Shown here in pieces: positions 7,954 to 17,043 of a DNA stretch of 64,000 nt. Source of the DNA: Saccharothrix deserti (GTDB lineage: Bacteria > Actinomycetota > Actinomycetes > Mycobacteriales > Pseudonocardiaceae); contig NZ_VKAB01000044.1 of assembly GCF_009769385.1 (NCBI RefSeq), forward strand, positions 1 to 64,000, given 5' to 3'. Under the pieces are notes generated by a model that worked only from the letters and a program-made list of their open reading frames with translations, had not been told where the DNA came from and made no database searches. A program made the translations under genes and the position numbers. Within the stretch, counting starts at the first letter, position 1. Each line of letters starts with the position of its first letter.

Positions 7954-8880
7954 GTGACCTCGACGCGGCCGATGGTCGACATGCTGCTCGAACAAGGGCA
8001 CCCTGTGCGCGCGTTCGTGCGACAGGACGACGAACGCGCCCACTCGCTCCGCCAGGCAGGGGCCGAGGTCTTCGTCGGTGACCTGCTCGACATCGCCGAC
8101 GTGACCGCCGCGCTGAAGGGCTGCCGCCGCATCTACTTCAGCATGAGCCTGTCGCCGTACTACACCGACGCCGTCAGCCTGATGGCCGCGGCGGCACGGG
8201 CCCAGGGCGATATCGAGGTCTTCGTCAACATCTCCGAGTACGAACAGTCGTTCATGACGTTCGAGAAGATGACAGCGCCGGAGGAAGAACGGCGTTCACG
8301 GCTCGGCGGACTGGTCACGCAGTGGTCGCCGCAGCAACGGGCCCACTGGGTCGCCGAGCAGGTGCTGGACTGGTCCGGCCTCCCGACCGTCAACGTGCGG
8401 GCAGGCATGTTCGTCGAGAACCCCATCCTGACCTGGCTGGCGCTGGCCCCGCTGGGCAACGGTGAACTGCGCCTGCCCTTCGGCCACCACCGGCTCGCGC
8501 CCATCGCGGGTTACGATGTGGCGGAGCTGTGCGTGAAGATCCTGCTCGACCCGACGCCGCACATCTCGAAGTCCTACGAGCTCACCGGTCCGGAACTGAA
8601 GGACATGCACGGGTTCGCGGAGGACTACGCGGCCGTGCTGGGACGCCCGGTCGTCTACGTTCCCGAAGACGTCGAAACCTGGAACGAGACCTATGTGGAC
8701 ACCGCCTTGGCCGCGTACCCGCACATCGCGGAACACCTGAAGACGCTGACCCGGCTGATGGGCGGCGGAGGGTACGGCAGCATCACCGACCAGCTGGGAA
8801 CCCTGCTCGGCCGCCCGCCGAAGACCGTGCGGTGGGCGCTGGAGAACCATCCGGGCATCCGGAAGCCGGCGTCCGCCTGA
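7954..8880 (+). CDS. NmrA-like NAD(P)-binding protein lacking its nucleotide-binding loop
   Basis: About 308 residues. From PMVDMLLEQGHPVRAFVRQDD onward it matches NmrA/HSCARG-type atypical SDRs: GAEVFVGDLLDIADVTAALKGC, then IYFSMSLSPYYTDAV, VFVNISEYEQ and the C-terminal YDVAELCVKILLDPTPHISKSYELTGPE. In intact members a VTGATG-x-x-G loop precedes PMVDML; here the sequence reads PVTSTRPMVDML, so the glycine-rich loop that binds NAD(P) has been removed, probably by a small in-frame deletion. GTG 7954 and ATG 7972 are possible starts; neither has a good ribosome site. The protein may be a non-functional remnant in the same damaged operon as the CocE gene. Confidence 0.6.
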   Translation: MTSTRPMVDMLLEQGHPVRAFVRQDDERAHSLRQAGAEVFVGDLLDIADVTAALKGCRRIYFSMSLSPYYTDAVSLMAAAARAQGDIEVFVNISEYEQSFMTFEKMTAPEEERRSRLGGLVTQWSPQQRAHWVAEQVLDWSGLPTVNVRAGMFVENPILTWLALAPLGNGELRLPFGHHRLAPIAGYDVAELCVKILLDPTPHISKSYELTGPELKDMHGFAEDYAAVLGRPVVYVPEDVETWNETYVDTALAAYPHIAEHLKTLTRLMGGGGYGSITDQLGTLLGRPPKTVRWALENHPGIRKPASA

Positions 8881-8986
8881 GGACGCCGGCGCGGCGCAGG
8901 CCGGGTTCGAGCGTGGCGCGGCCCGGCCCACCGCGCGGCCGTCACATCCAGCCGCCCTCAGGGTGGCAACCTCGGAAGGACAAATC

Positions 8987-9721
8987 ATGGAGATCGCCGT
9001 TATCGGTGCGGGGGCGATCGGGGGGAACCTGGCCCGCAAGCTCAGCGCGGCCGGTCACGACGTTGAGGTGGCGGCCGCCCGGGGCCCCGAGACCATTCCG
9101 GCCGACGTGTTGGCGTCCGGAGTCCGCGCGGCGACCCCTGCCGCCGCGGTCCGGGACAAGGACGTGGTCATCCTGTCCATCCCGTTCGGGCGGGTCCCGG
9201 AACTGGCCGACCTGCTCGCCTCCGTACCCGGCGAGACGGTGGTCGTCGACACCTCCAACTACTACCCCCACCTCAACGGGTACATCGACGCGGTGGACAA
9301 CGGACAGGTGGAAAGCCTGTGGATCGCCGAGCAGCTGGGACGACCCGTGGTCAAGGCGTGGAACGCCGCCCTGGCCGGCACCCAGCAGACCAAGGGCGTT
9401 GTTCCGGGAACCCCTGGCCGCATCGCCATCCCGGTTGCCGCCGACTCCGATGAGGCACGGCGTGTGGCCATGCGCCTCGTGGACGAGACCGGCTTCGACC
9501 CCTTCCACGCCGGCGTACTCGCCGACTCCTGGCGGCAGCAGCCGGGCACGCCCGCCTACTGCACCGAGCTGAGCCTCGAGGACCTGGGACCGGCCCTGGC
9601 CGCGGCCGACCGGGCCGAGGCCCCGCGCACGCGTGACCGCCTGATGGAGCACTTCGCCGTCCTCACGTCCACGCCCACCCTGGAGGAGGTCGTCGAGACC
9701 AACCGCTCCGCCCACCGCTGA
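8987..9721 (+). CDS. NADPH-dependent F420 reductase-like NAD(P)-binding protein
   Basis: 244 residues; the ATG at 8987 has a GGAAGGA ribosome site six bases away, preferred over an upstream ATG at 8963. The N-terminus MEIAVIGAGAIGGNLARKL is a Rossmann GxGxxG motif. AAARGPETI is the position where NADPH-binding members carry Arg/Ser after the second strand. Next come VVILSIPFGRVPELA and VVVDTSNYYP, typical of the F420_oxidored (ProC-like) fold. The C-terminal half, with ADSWRQQPGTPAYCTELS, matches dinucleotide-binding proteins with predicted NADP oxidoreductase activity. Whether it uses F420 is not shown by the sequence. It ends the cluster that begins with tetR. Confidence 0.8.
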   Translation: MEIAVIGAGAIGGNLARKLSAAGHDVEVAAARGPETIPADVLASGVRAATPAAAVRDKDVVILSIPFGRVPELADLLASVPGETVVVDTSNYYPHLNGYIDAVDNGQVESLWIAEQLGRPVVKAWNAALAGTQQTKGVVPGTPGRIAIPVAADSDEARRVAMRLVDETGFDPFHAGVLADSWRQQPGTPAYCTELSLEDLGPALAAADRAEAPRTRDRLMEHFAVLTSTPTLEEVVETNRSAHR

Positions 9722-10091
9722 CGCCCCCGCTGCAGCCGTGCTCGTGCACGGAGCGGCACCTGCGTGGGGCCGTGGTGTCGGCGGCACGGCGCTGTGAGTG
9801 AGGACATCTGAGGTCTGACAACGCGGCGGGCGCACCCGCCAGCCACGAACCGCCGGAGTCGCTGTCAGCCGTCGGTCGTTCCGATCCATGATCCGGGAAA
9901 TGTGCCGACAGCGGACTGGGGAAAGTCCCAGACCTTTGTGGTGATCGCCTGGGTATGTTCGGGGATGTGTCGAGTCGGCACGTCGGAGCGACCTCCTGGT
10001 ACCTCCTCGCGGCGACCCGGTCGAACCCCTTCACGTGAGCGTCTTCGCGGCCGGCACCGACGGCGATCCCATCACCGCAGGTCCACTTCAG
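9722..10091. other. Intergenic stretch, no gene supported
   Basis: About 370 bp between the reductase-like gene and the LuxR remnant. A small stem GGACT-N6-AGTCC at about 9913 is visible but has no U-run. The frames here have no family features and no ribosome sites. I see no RNA gene. Confidence 0.5.
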
Positions 10092-10751
10092 TCACCGGTT
10101 CTGGCCTTGAGCGACGAGGCTCACGGCCTGGGCCCGGTTGCGCACGCCGAGCCGCCGGTACACGTTCGTCAGTCGCCGCTCGATCGTCGGCACGCTCAGG
10201 TGCATGATCCTGGCGATCTGCGCGTTGGTGTTCCCGTCCGCGGCGTGCCGGATGATGTCGATGTCCTCCGGGCTGAGTCCGGCGGCCAGGAGTATCGCGT
10301 TCCCGTCCGCGACGCCCGGCTCGTCGTCCGGACCGGCCGCCGGTTCCAGGGCGTCGGTCCGGTCGACCGGGCCGATGACCGGATCGGCGATGTCCGCGCG
10401 GATCCCGTCCAGCAGCTTCCCGGCCTGCTCGACGAGCGATGTCATGCCGATCTCGCGCGCGGCCTGCCGCGCCTCGGCCGCCGCGGCGGCCGGGTCCTGT
10501 CCGCGCAACAGGCGTCCGCGCTGGATCAGGCAGCGCACCACCCAACTCCGGCTGCGCAGGTCGCGGCTGACCCGCTCGGCCCGGGAGTTGGCGTCGAGCG
10601 CCTCCTCGGCGCGCCCGAGCAGGCACAGCGGATCGGCGAGGAACCAGCCGACCGGCCCGACCGGCAGAGCCGTGCTCAGCACGACGAACTGGTCGATTGG
10701 AGCGTCGCCGGCCGAGCGGGGCCTCGTGGCTCCGGTGGCCGGCAGCGGCAT
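10092..10751 (-). pseudogene. LuxR-family regulator, C-terminal remnant
   Basis: About 219 residues remain from an in-frame ATG at 10751. The end carries a clear LuxR DNA-binding domain: LSPEDIDIIRHAADGNTNAQIARIMHLSVPTIERRLTNVYRRLGVRNRAQAV. Upstream is a helical repeat region (LADPLCLLGRAEEALDANSRAERVSRDLRS and QGRLLRGQDPAAAAAEARQAAREIG-like text) of the kind that precedes the DNA-binding domain in large LAL or TPR-LuxR proteins. Such proteins are usually several hundred residues longer with an N-terminal sensor or ATPase. Here the coding similarity stops at about 10760, only 70 bp from the stop of the next gene on the same strand. Read as a 5'-truncated remnant. Confidence 0.65.
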
Positions 10752-10831
10752 CGGGACGGCGGTGAGGCGGACCTGACGATCCCGAGGCCGCGACGGCTGT
10801 GGACGACCTGCGGCTCGAATCGGGGTGGTAT

Positions 10832-12724
10832 TCAGGCCGCCTGCGACGCCGCGTATCCCTCGACGGTCAGTCCGACGGGGGCTGACACCGACTCGATTCG
10901 GCCGCCGGAGTCGATGGTGACGTCCAGTCGTTCTCCCGCGATGGTGAGTCCCGCGACGGCGAGCGCGCCCACGGGAGATGGGCCTCCCGGTCGGAGGAGG
11001 AGTCGGCCGGCGGGTACGTCGGGTTCCAGTCCGATCAACGCCGTGGTGAGGGCGATGGCGGAGGCCGCCGCCCAGGCCTGTGGTCGGCAGGCGGCCGGGT
11101 ACGGAACCGGTGCGCGGGTGTCGGTGCGTGCGTCGCCGCCCCACAACTCCGGCAATCGGTAGTCGAAGGCCGGTGCCGCGGCGAGGATGCCTTCGACGAG
11201 TCGGGCGGCTGCTTCGGGATGGCCGGTGCGGGCGAGGCCGGTGACCGCGATCGCGGTGTCGTGTGGCCAGACGGCGCCGCAGTGGTAGCGCAGCGGGCCG
11301 AAGCCACCGGACCGGGACGACATGGTGCGCAGGCCGAAGGCGTCGGACATGTCGGGTGCGGCGAGTCGTGCGGCGACGGCGGCGGTCTCGGCGGTGTCGA
11401 GGATGCCGGTGGCCAGGAGGTGGCCCATGTTGCTGGCGACGGCGTCCACTGGTCGGCCCGACCGGTCGAGTGCTATGGCGGGGTAGGGGCCTTGCTGGTC
11501 GGTGACCCAGAATCGGGCGCGGAACCGGTCGGCGAGGCCGTCGGCGAAGGTTCGCCATCGTTCGCCGCCGGGCAGCCCGAACGCGTCGAGGAGTGCGGCT
11601 CCGGAGAGGGCCGCCTCGTAGGCGTAGCCCTGGACCTCGGCGAGCGCCAGGGGCGCGTCGGCGAGTCGGCCGTCGGTGAACCGGACGGCGTCCCCGGCGT
11701 CCTTCCAGGCCTGGTTCGCCAGGCCGGTGCCGTTGTGGTCGACGTAGGAGAGGAACCCGTGGCCGGCCTTCGCTGCGGTGCCGATCCAGTCGAGCGCGGC
11801 CACGAGGGCGGGCAGCAGCGGCTCGACGTCGCGGGCGGGCAGGCCCCAGCGCCACGCGTCGTGGAGCAGGCAGACCCACAGGGCTGTGGCGTCGACGGTG
11901 CCGTAGTAGATCGGGGGCAGGCGGAGGCCCTGGCCGTCGTCGAAGACCCCGCGCCGCAGTTCGTGGAGGATCTTGCCGGGCTCTTCCTCCGTCACCGGAT
12001 CGGTGCCTGTGCCCTGCCGGGCGGACAGGGTGCGCAGGGTGCCCAGTGCGAGGTCGGTGCCCAGCGGCAGGAGCATCCGCGCGGCCCACAGGCTGTCGCG
12101 GCCGAACAGGGTGAAGAACCAGGGGATGCCCGCGGCGAGGAAGGTGTCGCCGGGTGATGCGGCAGTGGTCATCCGCAATGATTCGAGGTCGTCCAGGCTC
12201 TGCGCGACGAGTGCGGGCAGGCGGCGGTCGTCGGCGGTGACCTCGGGGCGCTGCCAGGTGGGCCGGGGGCCGGCGGCCGTGACGACAGCGCCGTGGTCGG
12301 AGACCTGGACGGTCAGGTCCAGGTCGACGCTCGTGCCGGGCTCGACGGTGAGAGTCCAGGTCAGCGCGGAACGCCCGGCGTCGGGCGTCGCACCAGGGGC
12401 GCCGGCGATGACGGCGACCGTCCCGTCGCCCCAGCGCAGCACACCGACGCCGGACGACAGTTCGGCCGTCGGCTCCGCGTGCGGGAGAGGAGCCCGGCCC
12501 GCCTTCGTGTGCTCCAGGTTCACGAGGTCCCCGGCGACCTCGACCCGGACGTCGAGGTGCACCGGCGTCGTGGCGGTGGAGCGGACGGTCAGCCGCTCGG
12601 CGAGCACGCCGGGGGTGATGGTGCGCCGCCGGTCGACCCGGACGGTCGGGTCGGGGATGGCGTCTCCGAGCCCCCGGGCGAGGCCGACGAAACGGCTGTG
12701 GCCGGGTCCGTCCGTCGCGGTCAT
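10832..12724 (-). CDS. Glycogen-debranching-type (amylo-alpha-1,6-glucosidase family) protein, N-terminus shortened
   Basis: 630 residues. The body is a GDE_N_bis/GH15-like glycosidase: FLAAGIPWFFTLFGRDSLWAARM contains the conserved GRD-x-L segment, followed by EEEPGKILHELRRG, LPPIYYGTVDATALWVCLLHDAWRWG, the acidic VEVQGYAYEA-like region and PLRYHCGAVWPHDTAI near the end. Intact members start with about 60 more residues, including a G-x-x-VWHSDVRVLS-type strand, before the segment RFVGLARGLGD-x-x-PDPTVRVDR that opens this protein. The ATG at 12724 touches the edge of a LacI remnant on the other strand, so the true N-terminus was probably deleted together with the divergent promoter. The neighbouring sugar importer suggests oligosaccharide use. 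Confidence 0.75.
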   Translation of the reverse strand: MTATDGPGHSRFVGLARGLGDAIPDPTVRVDRRRTITPGVLAERLTVRSTATTPVHLDVRVEVAGDLVNLEHTKAGRAPLPHAEPTAELSSGVGVLRWGDGTVAVIAGAPGATPDAGRSALTWTLTVEPGTSVDLDLTVQVSDHGAVVTAAGPRPTWQRPEVTADDRRLPALVAQSLDDLESLRMTTAASPGDTFLAAGIPWFFTLFGRDSLWAARMLLPLGTDLALGTLRTLSARQGTGTDPVTEEEPGKILHELRRGVFDDGQGLRLPPIYYGTVDATALWVCLLHDAWRWGLPARDVEPLLPALVAALDWIGTAAKAGHGFLSYVDHNGTGLANQAWKDAGDAVRFTDGRLADAPLALAEVQGYAYEAALSGAALLDAFGLPGGERWRTFADGLADRFRARFWVTDQQGPYPAIALDRSGRPVDAVASNMGHLLATGILDTAETAAVAARLAAPDMSDAFGLRTMSSRSGGFGPLRYHCGAVWPHDTAIAVTGLARTGHPEAAARLVEGILAAAPAFDYRLPELWGGDARTDTRAPVPYPAACRPQAWAAASAIALTTALIGLEPDVPAGRLLLRPGGPSPVGALAVAGLTIAGERLDVTIDSGGRIESVSAPVGLTVEGYAASQAA

Positions 12725-12727
12725 GAC

Positions 12728-13201
12728 CGCATCGACCGGCAGCCAGCCCTCCTCGGCTGGCCGGAAGGATTCGAGGTCGGCGACGACCGGCGCGGCGGCT
12801 GGGCCGACATCCTCCTCGCGTCCGGACTCGACGTCCCCGCCGGCTACGACGTGGGCGTCCCCGACGGGCTCGGCACCGGCCGCGAGGCCGCGGCGGCGTT
12901 ACTCGACCTGCCGAGTCCGCCGACCGCGATCGTCTGCGCGAGCGACTCGCTGGCGCTCGGGGCCTGGACCGAGATCACCGCACGCGGGCTGCGCCCCGGC
13001 GTCGATGTCGCGGTCGTCGGCTTCGACGACTCCCCGACCGCGGCGGTCGTCGGCCTGAGCAGCGTGGCGCAGCCGTTCGACGAGGCCGCCGCCGCCTGCC
13101 TGCGGATGCTCCAAGAAGTGCTGACGGCCCCCGTTCCGCCGGCCGGCCCGCCCGCCCCTGTCCTGCTGTCGCCCCGGCTCGTCGTCCGGGCGAGCGGCTG
13201 A
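12728..13201 (+). pseudogene. LacI-family repressor, C-terminal half only
   Basis: About 157 residues of a periplasmic-binding-protein-like sensor domain: DDRRGGWADILLASGLDVP, then GLGTGREAAAALLDLPSPPTAIVCASDSLALGAW, ITARGLRPGVDVAVVGFDDS, and AVVGLSSVAQPFDEAAAAC near the end. These are the last two thirds of the LacI effector domain. The DNA-binding headpiece and the first subdomain, some 180 residues, are absent, and no start codon or ribosome site is present. The break at about 12727 abuts the broken 5' end of the debranching-type gene on the other strand. It probably once regulated that gene and the importer that follows it. Confidence 0.75.
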
Positions 13202-13344
13202 GGCGTCCCACCACACCCTCTCCCCGAACGGCTACGTAAGTCCGTTCACCCACACCCCGCCGTCCCGCTCGCACCCTCATGCGGCGACGGCGCGGTTCCC
13301 CATACCCCCGACTCGTCATGTCGGCCTGCCCAAGGAGATTTGCC

Positions 13345-14571
13345 ATGACCAATCCACGTGTGCGCTGGGCCGTCGGCGCCGTCGCGCTGCTGTCGTTGAG
13401 CCTGTCGGCCTGCGGCAGCGGGTTCGACGACACCGACGACGCCGGCGGGCAGGCGCCCGCCGGCCCCGCGTCGGTCAACGTCCTCATCTCATCCAGCGGC
13501 GACGCCGAGACGAAGGCCGTCACGGACGTCGCCCAGGCCTGGGCGACGGGATCCGGCAACACGGCGAACGTCACCCAGGCACAGGACATGGTCCAACAAC
13601 TGGGACAGGGCTTCGCCTCGAACAACCCGCCGGACGTCTTCTACCTCGACGCCACGCGCTTCGCGACGTACGCGAGCGCGGGCAGCCTCGAACCGTACGG
13701 CGACACCTTCCCGGAGAAGGACGACTTCTACGCCAGTGCCCGCCAGGTGTTCACCTACGACGGCAAGCTCTACTGCATCCCCAAGGACTTCTCCACCCTC
13801 GCCCTCCAGATCAACACCAAGGCGTGGTCCGCGGCCGGCCTGACCGACGCCGACTACCCCACCACCTGGGAACAACTCCAGGCCGTGGCCACGAAGCTGA
13901 CCACACCCGAACAGGCCGGCCTCGCAGTCGGCGACACACGTGACCGGATCGGCGCCTTCATGGTCCAGGCCGGCGGCTGGGTGACCGACAAGGACGCCAC
14001 CAAGGTCACCACGGACTCCCCGCAGAACCTCAAGGCCCTCGAATTCGTCCGGTCGCTGCTCGCCTCCGGCGCGGCGAAGTACCGCTGGTCGGGCGAGGCC
14101 TTCGGCAAGCAGAAGGCCGCCATGACGATCGAGGGCAACTGGATCGCCGGCGCCATGAAGAGCGACTACCCGGACATCGCGTACACGACCGTTCCGCTGC
14201 CGGCCGGCCCGCAGGGCAAGGGCACGCTCGCCTTCACCCAGTGCTGGGGCATCGCGGCGAAGAGCGCGCACAAGGCCGCGGCCCTCGACTTCGTCAAGGC
14301 CATGACCGCGAAGGACTCCCAGCTGACCTTCGCCAAGGCGTTCGGCGTGATGCCGTCCCGGCAGTCCGCCCAGGCCGACTACGTCGCCGCGTTCCCGCAG
14401 GACAAGGCATTCATCGAGGGCGCCACCTACGCCCAGGCCCCCGTAAACGTCGCGAAGATCGAGCCGGTGCTGGAGGACTTCGACACCGGCCTCCAGGGCC
14501 TGCCCAACACCGACCCGGCGCAGATCCTCAAGCGACTCCAGACGAACGCGGAGGCCGTCGTAGGCAAGTGA
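13345..14571 (+). CDS. Sugar ABC transporter substrate-binding lipoprotein
   Basis: 408 residues; ATG at 13345 preceded by AAGGAG at seven bases. The signal peptide ends in the lipobox SLSAC with Cys as the first mature residue, so the protein is membrane-anchored and binds an extracellular sugar. The SBP_bac_1 fold is visible: VNVLISSSGDAETKAVTDVAQAW, NNPPDVFYLDATRFATYAS, YDGKLYCIPKDFSTLALQINTKAW, PTTWEQLQAVATKLTT, GNWIAGAMKSDYPDIAYTTVPLP and the conserved QCWGIAAKS. It is followed by two permease genes, so this is a complete CUT1-type importer except for the ATPase, which actinomycetes usually share from elsewhere (MsiK type). An inverted repeat GAACGG-N10-CCGTTC at 13226-13247 lies in its upstream region. 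Confidence 0.92.
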   Translation: MTNPRVRWAVGAVALLSLSLSACGSGFDDTDDAGGQAPAGPASVNVLISSSGDAETKAVTDVAQAWATGSGNTANVTQAQDMVQQLGQGFASNNPPDVFYLDATRFATYASAGSLEPYGDTFPEKDDFYASARQVFTYDGKLYCIPKDFSTLALQINTKAWSAAGLTDADYPTTWEQLQAVATKLTTPEQAGLAVGDTRDRIGAFMVQAGGWVTDKDATKVTTDSPQNLKALEFVRSLLASGAAKYRWSGEAFGKQKAAMTIEGNWIAGAMKSDYPDIAYTTVPLPAGPQGKGTLAFTQCWGIAAKSAHKAAALDFVKAMTAKDSQLTFAKAFGVMPSRQSAQADYVAAFPQDKAFIEGATYAQAPVNVAKIEPVLEDFDTGLQGLPNTDPAQILKRLQTNAEAVVGK

Positions 14572-14620
14572 TCCGCAGGCCAGTAGATCCGGGCACCAAC
14601 GGAACGAGAGCGAACGCACG

Positions 14621-15883
14621 ATGAGTCAACCGAACCCCGGGCCCGCACAGGGCCCGGGCACCGGTCCGGCACCGGCCCGCCCGACAGACACCGCCGAGAC
14701 CCCCACACCGTCACCCGCGCCACACGGACCGCGCGAGGACACCGGTTCGGACACTGCCAAGCCCGGACGGCGGACCCGAGCCCCTCGCGGCGGCATCAGG
14801 GGCCGGGAAGGCCTCGCCGGCGGGCTCTTCGTCGCACCCGTCATCGTCGTGCTCGGGCTCTTCCTGGTCCTGCCGATCCTCATGGCGCTGTGGGTGAGCC
14901 TGTCCGACTGGCAGGGCCAGGGCAGCCCGCTCGCACCGGGAGTGGACTTCGTCGGCGCACAGAACTACGCGCCGCTCGTCGCCGAACCCGGCCTGGCGCG
15001 AAACGACTTCATGACCAGCATGCGCAACAACGCCTACTACGTGCTCTTCGTCGTCCCGTTGCAGACCCTGCTCGCACTGGGCCTGGCGCTGCTCGTCAAC
15101 GGGAAACGCCTGAGGGGCAAAGGATTCTTCCGCACCGCGTACTACTTCCCGACGGTGACGAGCTCGGTCGCGATCTCGGTCGTCTTCCTGTTCATCTTCT
15201 CCTCCAGCGGTGTGGTCAACTCCCTGCTGGAGAAGATCGGCCTCGAAGGCCCCGCGTGGTTCGCCGATCCACGCGGTGTCATCCACCTCGTCCTCGGTGC
15301 GTTCGGCGTGGACATCACCGCGCCACCGCCCGCACTCGCCGACACGACCCTCGGCGGCCTGTCGCTGTGGGAGTGGATCGCCGGCCCCAGCGTGGCCATG
15401 TGCGCGATCATCGCACTGGTCGTGTGGACGACGGCCGGCATGTTCATGCTCATGTTCCTCGCCGCCCTGCAGGACATCCCCGTCGAGGTCGAGGAGGCGT
15501 CCGAGATCGACGGATCCGGGCGCCGGCAGCGGTTCCGCCACATCACGCTGCCGATGCTCAAGCCGACGACGTTCCTGGTCCTGACCCTCGGGCTCATCGG
15601 CACCTGGCAGGTCTTCGACCAGATCTACGTCATGAGCAAGGGCGCTCCGGGCAAGACGACGCTCACCCCCGCGTTCCTGTCCTACCAGTCCTCGTTCGTC
15701 AGCAACGAGTGGGGACAGGGCAGCGCCATCGCCTTCATCCTCTTCACGATCATCGTCGCGATGACGCTCGTCCAACGGTTCATCCTGCGCGACAAGGACG
15801 ACGCCCACGTCAAGGCCGCCGCGCGGCGGGCGGCGAAGGCGGCACGAAACGGATCCGGCCCCACCGTGCGAGGCACACGATGA
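14621..15883 (+). CDS. Sugar ABC transporter permease, MalF-like
   Basis: 420 residues with a long proline-rich cytoplasmic N-terminus (residues 1-65) followed by six or more membrane helices, starting at LAGGLFVAPVIVVLGLFLVLPILMALWVSL. The EAA loop that contacts the ATPase is present: EVEEASEIDGSGRRQRFRHITLPMLKP. An unusually long insertion between helices (about residues 205-250, with ADPRGVIHLVLGAFGVDITAPP) is typical of one actinobacterial subgroup. Its stop overlaps the start of the next permease as ATGA. It forms the heterodimeric channel with that gene product. Confidence 0.92.
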   Translation: MSQPNPGPAQGPGTGPAPARPTDTAETPTPSPAPHGPREDTGSDTAKPGRRTRAPRGGIRGREGLAGGLFVAPVIVVLGLFLVLPILMALWVSLSDWQGQGSPLAPGVDFVGAQNYAPLVAEPGLARNDFMTSMRNNAYYVLFVVPLQTLLALGLALLVNGKRLRGKGFFRTAYYFPTVTSSVAISVVFLFIFSSSGVVNSLLEKIGLEGPAWFADPRGVIHLVLGAFGVDITAPPPALADTTLGGLSLWEWIAGPSVAMCAIIALVVWTTAGMFMLMFLAALQDIPVEVEEASEIDGSGRRQRFRHITLPMLKPTTFLVLTLGLIGTWQVFDQIYVMSKGAPGKTTLTPAFLSYQSSFVSNEWGQGSAIAFILFTIIVAMTLVQRFILRDKDDAHVKAAARRAAKAARNGSGPTVRGTR

Positions 15884-16755
15884 GCACACAACACCCGACC
15901 AGCCGCGAAGGCAAAGGTCTACGTCGCCCCAGCGGCCTCGCACGCGCACTCGGCTACACCGCACTGGTCGCCATCGCGCTGATCTACATCTACCCCTTCC
16001 TCGTCCAACTCGCGACGAGCTTCAAGACCGAATCGGACGCGACCAACAACCCGCTGTCGCTGTGGCCCGACCCCTTCACCACAGCGGCGTTCAGCAGGCT
16101 CGCCGAAGCGGACTACGCGCGCTGGTTCACGAACTCCGTCGTCGTGGCACTGCTCGTCACCGCCGGCCGCGTGTTCTTCGACTCCCTCGCCGGCTACGCA
16201 CTGGCCCGGCTGCGCTTCCGCGGCAGGAAGGCGCTGTTCGCCGCCGTCATCGCGGTCATGGCCGTGCCCAGTGTCGTCCTGCTCATCCCGAAATTCCTCG
16301 TCCTCAACCAGTTCGGGATGTACGACTCCTACTCGGGGATGATCGTCCCGCTCCTCGCCGACGCCGCCGGCGTGTTCATCATGAAGCAGTTCTTCGAGTC
16401 GATCCCGGTCAGCGTCGAGGAAGCGGCACGGATCGACGGCGCGGGCACCTTCCGGACCTTCTGGTCCATCGTGCTGCCGATGGCCCGGCCCGCGCTCATC
16501 ACCCTGACCATCCTGTCGTTCCAGGGATCGTGGAACGAACTGCCGCACTTCATCGTGTCCCGGCAGAGCCCGGAACTGAACACCCTGACCACCGGGGTCG
16601 CCTCACTCGTCTCCGGTCAGCTCGGCTCCGGCAACCAGTACCCGATCAAACTCGCCGCGACACTGATCATGACCATCCCCGTGGCACTGGTGTTCTTCGC
16701 CTTCCAACGACACTTCGTCCGCGGCGGCACATCAGGCGCGACCAAGGGGGAATAG
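15880..16755 (+). CDS. Sugar ABC transporter permease, MalG-like
   Basis: 291 residues; the start overlaps the upstream permease stop by four bases. Helices include YTALVAIALIYIYPFLVQLATSF and ALFAAVIAVMAVPSVVLLIPKFLVL. The EAA loop is SVEEAARIDGAGTFRTFWSIVLPMARPAL. The segment NELPHFIVSRQSPELNTLTTGVASL is typical of CUT1 MalG-type subunits. It completes the channel of the importer whose binding protein starts at 13345. No ATPase gene is near, so an MsiK-like shared ATPase elsewhere is expected. Confidence 0.92.
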   Translation: MSTQHPTSREGKGLRRPSGLARALGYTALVAIALIYIYPFLVQLATSFKTESDATNNPLSLWPDPFTTAAFSRLAEADYARWFTNSVVVALLVTAGRVFFDSLAGYALARLRFRGRKALFAAVIAVMAVPSVVLLIPKFLVLNQFGMYDSYSGMIVPLLADAAGVFIMKQFFESIPVSVEEAARIDGAGTFRTFWSIVLPMARPALITLTILSFQGSWNELPHFIVSRQSPELNTLTTGVASLVSGQLGSGNQYPIKLAATLIMTIPVALVFFAFQRHFVRGGTSGATKGE

Positions 16756-16884
16756 GGCCGGTCACGGCCGGCATCCGGTACTCCGTGCAGTCGGACGTCT
16801 CCCAGGGCCGGATCCCGCAGGCGTGGCGGCGCGGGGCGTGAGGCCGAGTCACAGCGGGTACGTGTACCCCGATGCCCAGGTTAT

Positions 16885-16899
16885 GGATACACTGTATCC
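16885..16899. promoter_or_regulatory. Palindromic operator GGATACA-C-TGTATCC
   Basis: A perfect 15-bp palindrome, about 90 bp before the first recognisable codons of the following oxidoreductase. Near-identical sites lie at 24021-24035 (between an amidohydrolase and a divergent TetR gene) and 28817-28831 (between a LysR remnant and an FAD monooxygenase). The likely binder is the TetR protein encoded at 24076. Confidence 0.7.
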
Positions 16900-17043
16900 G
16901 TAAAGCCTGTCCGCCATGCCGACCGATCCCCGGTTGCCGGTTCCCGGCGTCCGGGTCACAGGTCGGAGCAGTGCGGGAGCCCCGAACCCGAGGCCGGCCA
17001 AGGCCGACAGATCGTCGACCTGGTCGCGTCCGCGATCCACCCC

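Noticed and set aside
13226-13247. GAACGG-N10-CCGTTC with TACGTA inside, as an operator of the first sugar importer
   Set aside because: The inner and outer symmetries are out of register by one base and there is no second copy, so evidence is too weak for a separate feature.
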